This document shows positions 5,275 through 7,910 of a stretch of DNA of 7,910 nucleotides, piece by piece. Numbering within the stretch: position 1 is the first letter of the stretch; the number at the start of each line of letters is the position of its first letter. Origin of the DNA: CAITNM01 sp964446295 (lineage in GTDB: Bacteria; Pseudomonadota; Alphaproteobacteria; Paracaedibacterales; CAITNM01); contig CAYUNR010000060.1 in NCBI GenBank assembly GCA_964446295.1, positions 1 to 7,910 of the forward strand, given 5' to 3'. A program made the position numbers and the translations under genes. Under the pieces are notes generated by a model, which did not search any database, was not told where the DNA came from, and saw only the letters and a program-made list of their open reading frames with translations.

Positions 5275-7584
5275 CTAAGATACAAGTATTTCTCGCTTAC
5301 CTTGGTGATTTGCCGCACTTACAATCCCTTGTTTTTCCATCTGCTCAACGATACGTGCTGCTTTGTTATAGCCTATTTGAAAATGACGCTGAATAAAACT
5401 TGTTGAAATTTTATTTTCCCGCTTAATCAATTCTACTGCTTGGGAAAACATAGAATCACCCGCATCCGCTACCTCACCAGACATAGAAAACATATCTTCT
5501 GTGTCTGTAGTAACATCATCAACATAAGTTGGCTCACCCTGTTCTTTCAAAAAGGCAACCACCGATTCAACCTCAGTGTCTTTCATGAATGGTCCATGAA
5601 CACGCATTACTCGCCCTGCTCCACTCATGTACAGCATATCACCTTGCCCTAAAAGCTGCTCTGCTCCTTGTTCTCCCAAAATAGTTCGGCTATCGATTTT
5701 TGATGTTACTTGAAAACTAATTCTAGTCGGGAAGTTAGCTTTTATAGTACCGGTAATCACATCAACTGATGGACGTTGTGTAGCCATAATCAAATGAAGC
5801 CCAGCTGCACGTGCCATTTGAGCTAAACGTTGCACAGCAGCTTCAACCTCTTTACCAGCAACAATCATTAAATCTGCCATTTCATCAATAACCACTATAA
5901 TGTAAGGAAGCGGTTTAAGATCTAGCACTTGATTTTCAAAAATTGCTTGGCCTGTATCGGGATCAAAACCGGTTTGAACCCGCCTTGCAATAATTTCCCC
6001 TTTTGCTTTTGCTTCTTTCAGCCGCGTATTGTAACCCTCAATGTTACGCACCCCAAGCCGTGCCATGTTACGATAACGCGTTTCCATTTCTTTAACTGCC
6101 CATTTTAAAGCAACAATTGCCTTTTTAGGCTCTGTAACAACAGGAGTTAACAAATGGGGAATGTCATTATAAACAGAGAGTTCTAACATTTTAGGGTCAA
6201 TCATAATGAAGCGACATTCATCAGGTGACAACCTAAACAAAATAGACAAAATCATAGCGTTAACGGAAACAGATTTACCTGAACCTGTTGTTCCAGCCAC
6301 TAAAAGATGAGGCATTTTAGCCAAGTCAGCAATAATAGGTACGCCAACAATATCTTGCCCTAATACTAATGGTAAAATTGCAGTTGTGTTTTTAAATTCA
6401 TTTTGAAGCAGCAAATCGCGCATATAGACGGTCTGTCGCTTATGATTAGGCAATTCTATACCAATAACATTTTGCCCAGGAACAGTAGCAATACGAGCAG
6501 AGATAGCACTCATTGACCTTGCTATATCATCAGCCAAACCAATAACACGGGCAGTTTTTATGCCTGCCGCAGGTTTTAGTTCATACATCGTAACAACGGG
6601 CCCTGAACGAATACTTGTTATTTCTCCATTAATGCCAAATTCCTGCAAGACCTCCATAAGTAATTTAGCTTGCTGTTGCAGTTCCTGAGAATCAACAACC
6701 AACTTTTTTTGCTGTGTATCGTCAAGCAATTCAACAGGCGGATAAACATAACCATCTTCTCGATTTGATGCTATTTTATGGAATTTTTTCGTAAGCTCTC
6801 TTGGTTTTTCTATAGTTATATCACTTTCTTTTTGTGCAATATTGTCAATATTTCCATCCGCATCTTGTGAAAATTCATCACCAGAGCTATTAAAAAAACT
6901 AATATCCAATTCTGGCTCAAACTCAGCTTCTTTGTTTTTTTTCAAAGACATGGAATGCTGGAATGTATACTCATTTGGCGCATCAAAAATTCCCTTAATT
7001 CCTTTTCCAATGCCTTTCAGGCACTCACGCACGCTTTTGACATGGTCTTCTGTAATACCCAATCCAAATATAGTGCAAAAAAAACCAGATAACCCAACTA
7101 CAAACACTAGCTCTTCAAGCCATTCCTTTAGTTGGTACATATCAAGAAATTTTTCTAGGCTCTTAAGCATAATCAATCCAAAAGCCCCCCCCAAAGGCCT
7201 TCCGCTTTTCATCAGAAAACCCTGATAATAAGTAGCGGCAATAAGCAACTGCAAAATCCCAAAAATAAGTAGAACGAATGAGTTTGAAAGAGGACGCTTA
7301 AAATAACTCATAACAGCGCGAAGCGCAGCTAAAGCAAGAACAAATGGAATTGCATAAGAAAAAACTCCAAAAAACTGACAACATATATCTGCAAAAAATG
7401 CTCCGCCCCAGCCCAACCAGTTTTTAGTTAACTGCGGCGTCGAAGCATTAACTGAGTTGTCAAAAATTGAATAACTTTTTATTGCTAAGAATGACAATAA
7501 TGAGGTAACTGTCATCACAACAGTATACAAATCCTTCAGGCTTAAAAATAATCCTTGGACAAAACTTTTAGGAAATATACGCAT
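5275..7584 (-). CDS. ftsK: DNA translocase FtsK
   Basis: Septal membrane protein that pumps chromosome ends through the closing septum and activates XerCD at dif. The 769 residues show the normal plan: an N-terminal domain with about four membrane helices (20-36, 63-92, 102-122, 158-177); a short charged linker (about 200-290) rich in Asp/Glu/Asn/Lys; the RecA-like motor with Walker A AGTTGSGKS (430-438), PKMLELSVYNDIPHL (464-478), Walker B YIIVVIDEMADL (561-572) and ATQRPSVDVITG (601-612); and a C-terminal winged-helix gamma domain (about 710-765, SFIQRHFQIGYNKAARIVEQME) that reads KOPS-like sequences. All catalytic motifs are intact. The linker is short, as is common outside the enterobacteria. 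The ATG is preceded by AT-rich sequence without a clear Shine-Dalgarno site. The 103 bases before it (7585-7687) hold no gene and no convincing promoter; TTGCAA and TATGCT are there but 19 bases apart. Confidence 0.98.
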   Translation of the reverse strand: MRIFPKSFVQGLFLSLKDLYTVVMTVTSLLSFLAIKSYSIFDNSVNASTPQLTKNWLGWGGAFFADICCQFFGVFSYAIPFVLALAALRAVMSYFKRPLSNSFVLLIFGILQLLIAATYYQGFLMKSGRPLGGAFGLIMLKSLEKFLDMYQLKEWLEELVFVVGLSGFFCTIFGLGITEDHVKSVRECLKGIGKGIKGIFDAPNEYTFQHSMSLKKNKEAEFEPELDISFFNSSGDEFSQDADGNIDNIAQKESDITIEKPRELTKKFHKIASNREDGYVYPPVELLDDTQQKKLVVDSQELQQQAKLLMEVLQEFGINGEITSIRSGPVVTMYELKPAAGIKTARVIGLADDIARSMSAISARIATVPGQNVIGIELPNHKRQTVYMRDLLLQNEFKNTTAILPLVLGQDIVGVPIIADLAKMPHLLVAGTTGSGKSVSVNAMILSILFRLSPDECRFIMIDPKMLELSVYNDIPHLLTPVVTEPKKAIVALKWAVKEMETRYRNMARLGVRNIEGYNTRLKEAKAKGEIIARRVQTGFDPDTGQAIFENQVLDLKPLPYIIVVIDEMADLMIVAGKEVEAAVQRLAQMARAAGLHLIMATQRPSVDVITGTIKANFPTRISFQVTSKIDSRTILGEQGAEQLLGQGDMLYMSGAGRVMRVHGPFMKDTEVESVVAFLKEQGEPTYVDDVTTDTEDMFSMSGEVADAGDSMFSQAVELIKRENKISTSFIQRHFQIGYNKAARIVEQMEKQGIVSAANHQGKREILVS

Positions 7585-7687
7585 AACAAATAAAATTCAA
7601 ATAATCGCTACCATAGCATAAGGAAATCTAAGTTTAAAATTGCAATTGAAATATTTTTTAAAAGCACAACTAAATTTCAAAAGCTAA

Positions 7688-7910
7688 CTAACTTCCTTTT
7701 TGTGATTCATCTGTTTTTTTCACTATATCATCTAACAAACTTTTCTTTTTTTTCTTAGATTTTCCAGATTTAGATGAATCAGTTGAAGTATCGCCTGCAG
7801 CATTATCACTGGCTGGATTTCCATTACCTGAGGCAGCTGAACTTGAATCTCCCCCGGCTGCACCACCGGAATCTCCTCCACCTGAGGCAGCCCCTGAACT
7901 TGAATCTCCT
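7688..7910 (-). CDS. C-terminus of a Gly/Ser/Asp/Ala repeat protein with a lysine-rich tail (5' end outside)
   Basis: A frame open from the window edge to TAG at 7688-7690 gives the last 73 residues of a protein I cannot identify. It starts with degenerate repeats beginning GDS (GDSSSGAASGG, GDSGGAAG, GDSSSAASGN), continues as low-complexity NPASDNAAGDTSTDSSKSG, then a basic patch KSKKKKKS and an ordinary helix-like end LLDDIVKKTDESQKGS. Such a tail is flexible and probably unstructured; the visible part has no domain, signal or membrane segment. Codons are consistent (GAT, TCA, GCT/GCC, GGT/GGA) and no stop interrupts, which supports real coding. An A8 run in the lysine codons is a possible slippage or sequencing-error site, so the frame downstream of it is a little less certain. 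The gene lies 103 bases upstream of ftsK on the same strand. It might be a secreted, surface or nucleoid protein; nothing here decides. Confidence 0.7.
   Translation of the reverse strand, partial: GDSSSGAASGGGDSGGAAGGDSSSAASGNGNPASDNAAGDTSTDSSKSGKSKKKKKSLLDDIVKKTDESQKGS
7827..7909 (-). repeat. In-frame tandem repeats in the C-terminal region of the edge gene
   Basis: The segments 7881-7909 and 7827-7852 are identical on the minus strand except for one added Gly codon (GGG) in the former; they begin GGAGATTCAAGTTCA and end GCTGCCTCAGG. A third, degenerate copy beginning GGAGATTCC (7876 downward) lies between them. Encoded units are about 11, 8 and 10 residues. The array runs off the window and may be longer. 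Confidence 0.85.

Noticed and set aside
5172..5396. 74-codon plus-strand frame across the ftsK-aroK spacer
   Set aside because: Mostly antisense to the ftsK gamma domain and the aroK start; no Shine-Dalgarno site and no recognisable product.
5440..5652. 70-codon plus-strand frame
   Set aside because: Lies wholly within ftsK in antisense; composition fits a shadow.
6842..7225. 127-codon plus-strand frame
   Set aside because: Antisense to the ftsK linker and membrane domain; its Ser/Pro/Phe-rich composition mirrors the charged linker codons, and ftsK is intact through the region.
7620..7680. Terminator or operator around the palindrome ATTGCAAT between the edge gene and ftsK
   Set aside because: The stem is short and AT-only in its arms, with no stable hairpin or clean T run; AT-rich background explains it.

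Overview
This AT-rich window most likely comes from a low-GC alphaproteobacterium. The thymidylate kinase (REPGGSPGAE, then TGSVDRW), FtsA (IPVGGHHITHDIAQGL, then AERLKTLYG), a DUF1289 protein and an AroK next to a CBS-domain 'hemolysin' all read like alphaproteobacterial versions. The base composition would suit a Rickettsiales- or Holosporales-type lineage, but that is inference. The 10-N run at 335-344 marks it as a scaffolded draft or metagenomic assembly.

Layout. The plus strand carries the 3' part of ftsA (1-1094) and, three bases later, a 52-codon basic ORF (1098-1256). Everything else, apart from one small plus-strand membrane ORF (2616-2774), lies on the minus strand. Read in the direction of transcription, from the right edge, the minus strand holds: the C-terminus of a Gly/Ser/Asp repeat protein with a lysine-rich tail (7910-7688); ftsK (7584-5275); aroK (5192-4587); an unrecognised secreted protein (4557-4036); a CNNM/CBS/CorC membrane protein (4034-2760); a non-operonic spacer of about 300 bases; then a tight tmk - DUF1289 - A24-type peptidase unit (2463-1239) that converges on the ftsA unit.

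How the genes fit together. FtsA (membrane tether of the division ring) and FtsK (septal DNA translocase) are cell-division parts. tmk supplies dTDP for DNA synthesis. AroK belongs to the chorismate pathway, and the CNNM/CBS protein is a probable divalent-cation transporter or ion-homeostasis protein. This is mainly a housekeeping region; I see no phage, IS element, CRISPR array, tRNA or rRNA.

Most unusual points: the N gap in ftsA looks like an unmerged 8-base contig overlap rather than missing sequence; AroK has Leu where the family has its shikimate-binding Arg, and aroB is not at its usual place beside it, which an unknown secreted protein occupies; FtsA has a rewritten phosphate-2 loop and no ftsZ behind it; a very small A24 peptidase keeps both aspartates but loses the Gly of its GD motif; and two unannotated 52-residue ORFs overlap minus-strand genes tail to tail. 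I did not find convincing evidence of a wholly new multi-gene system.
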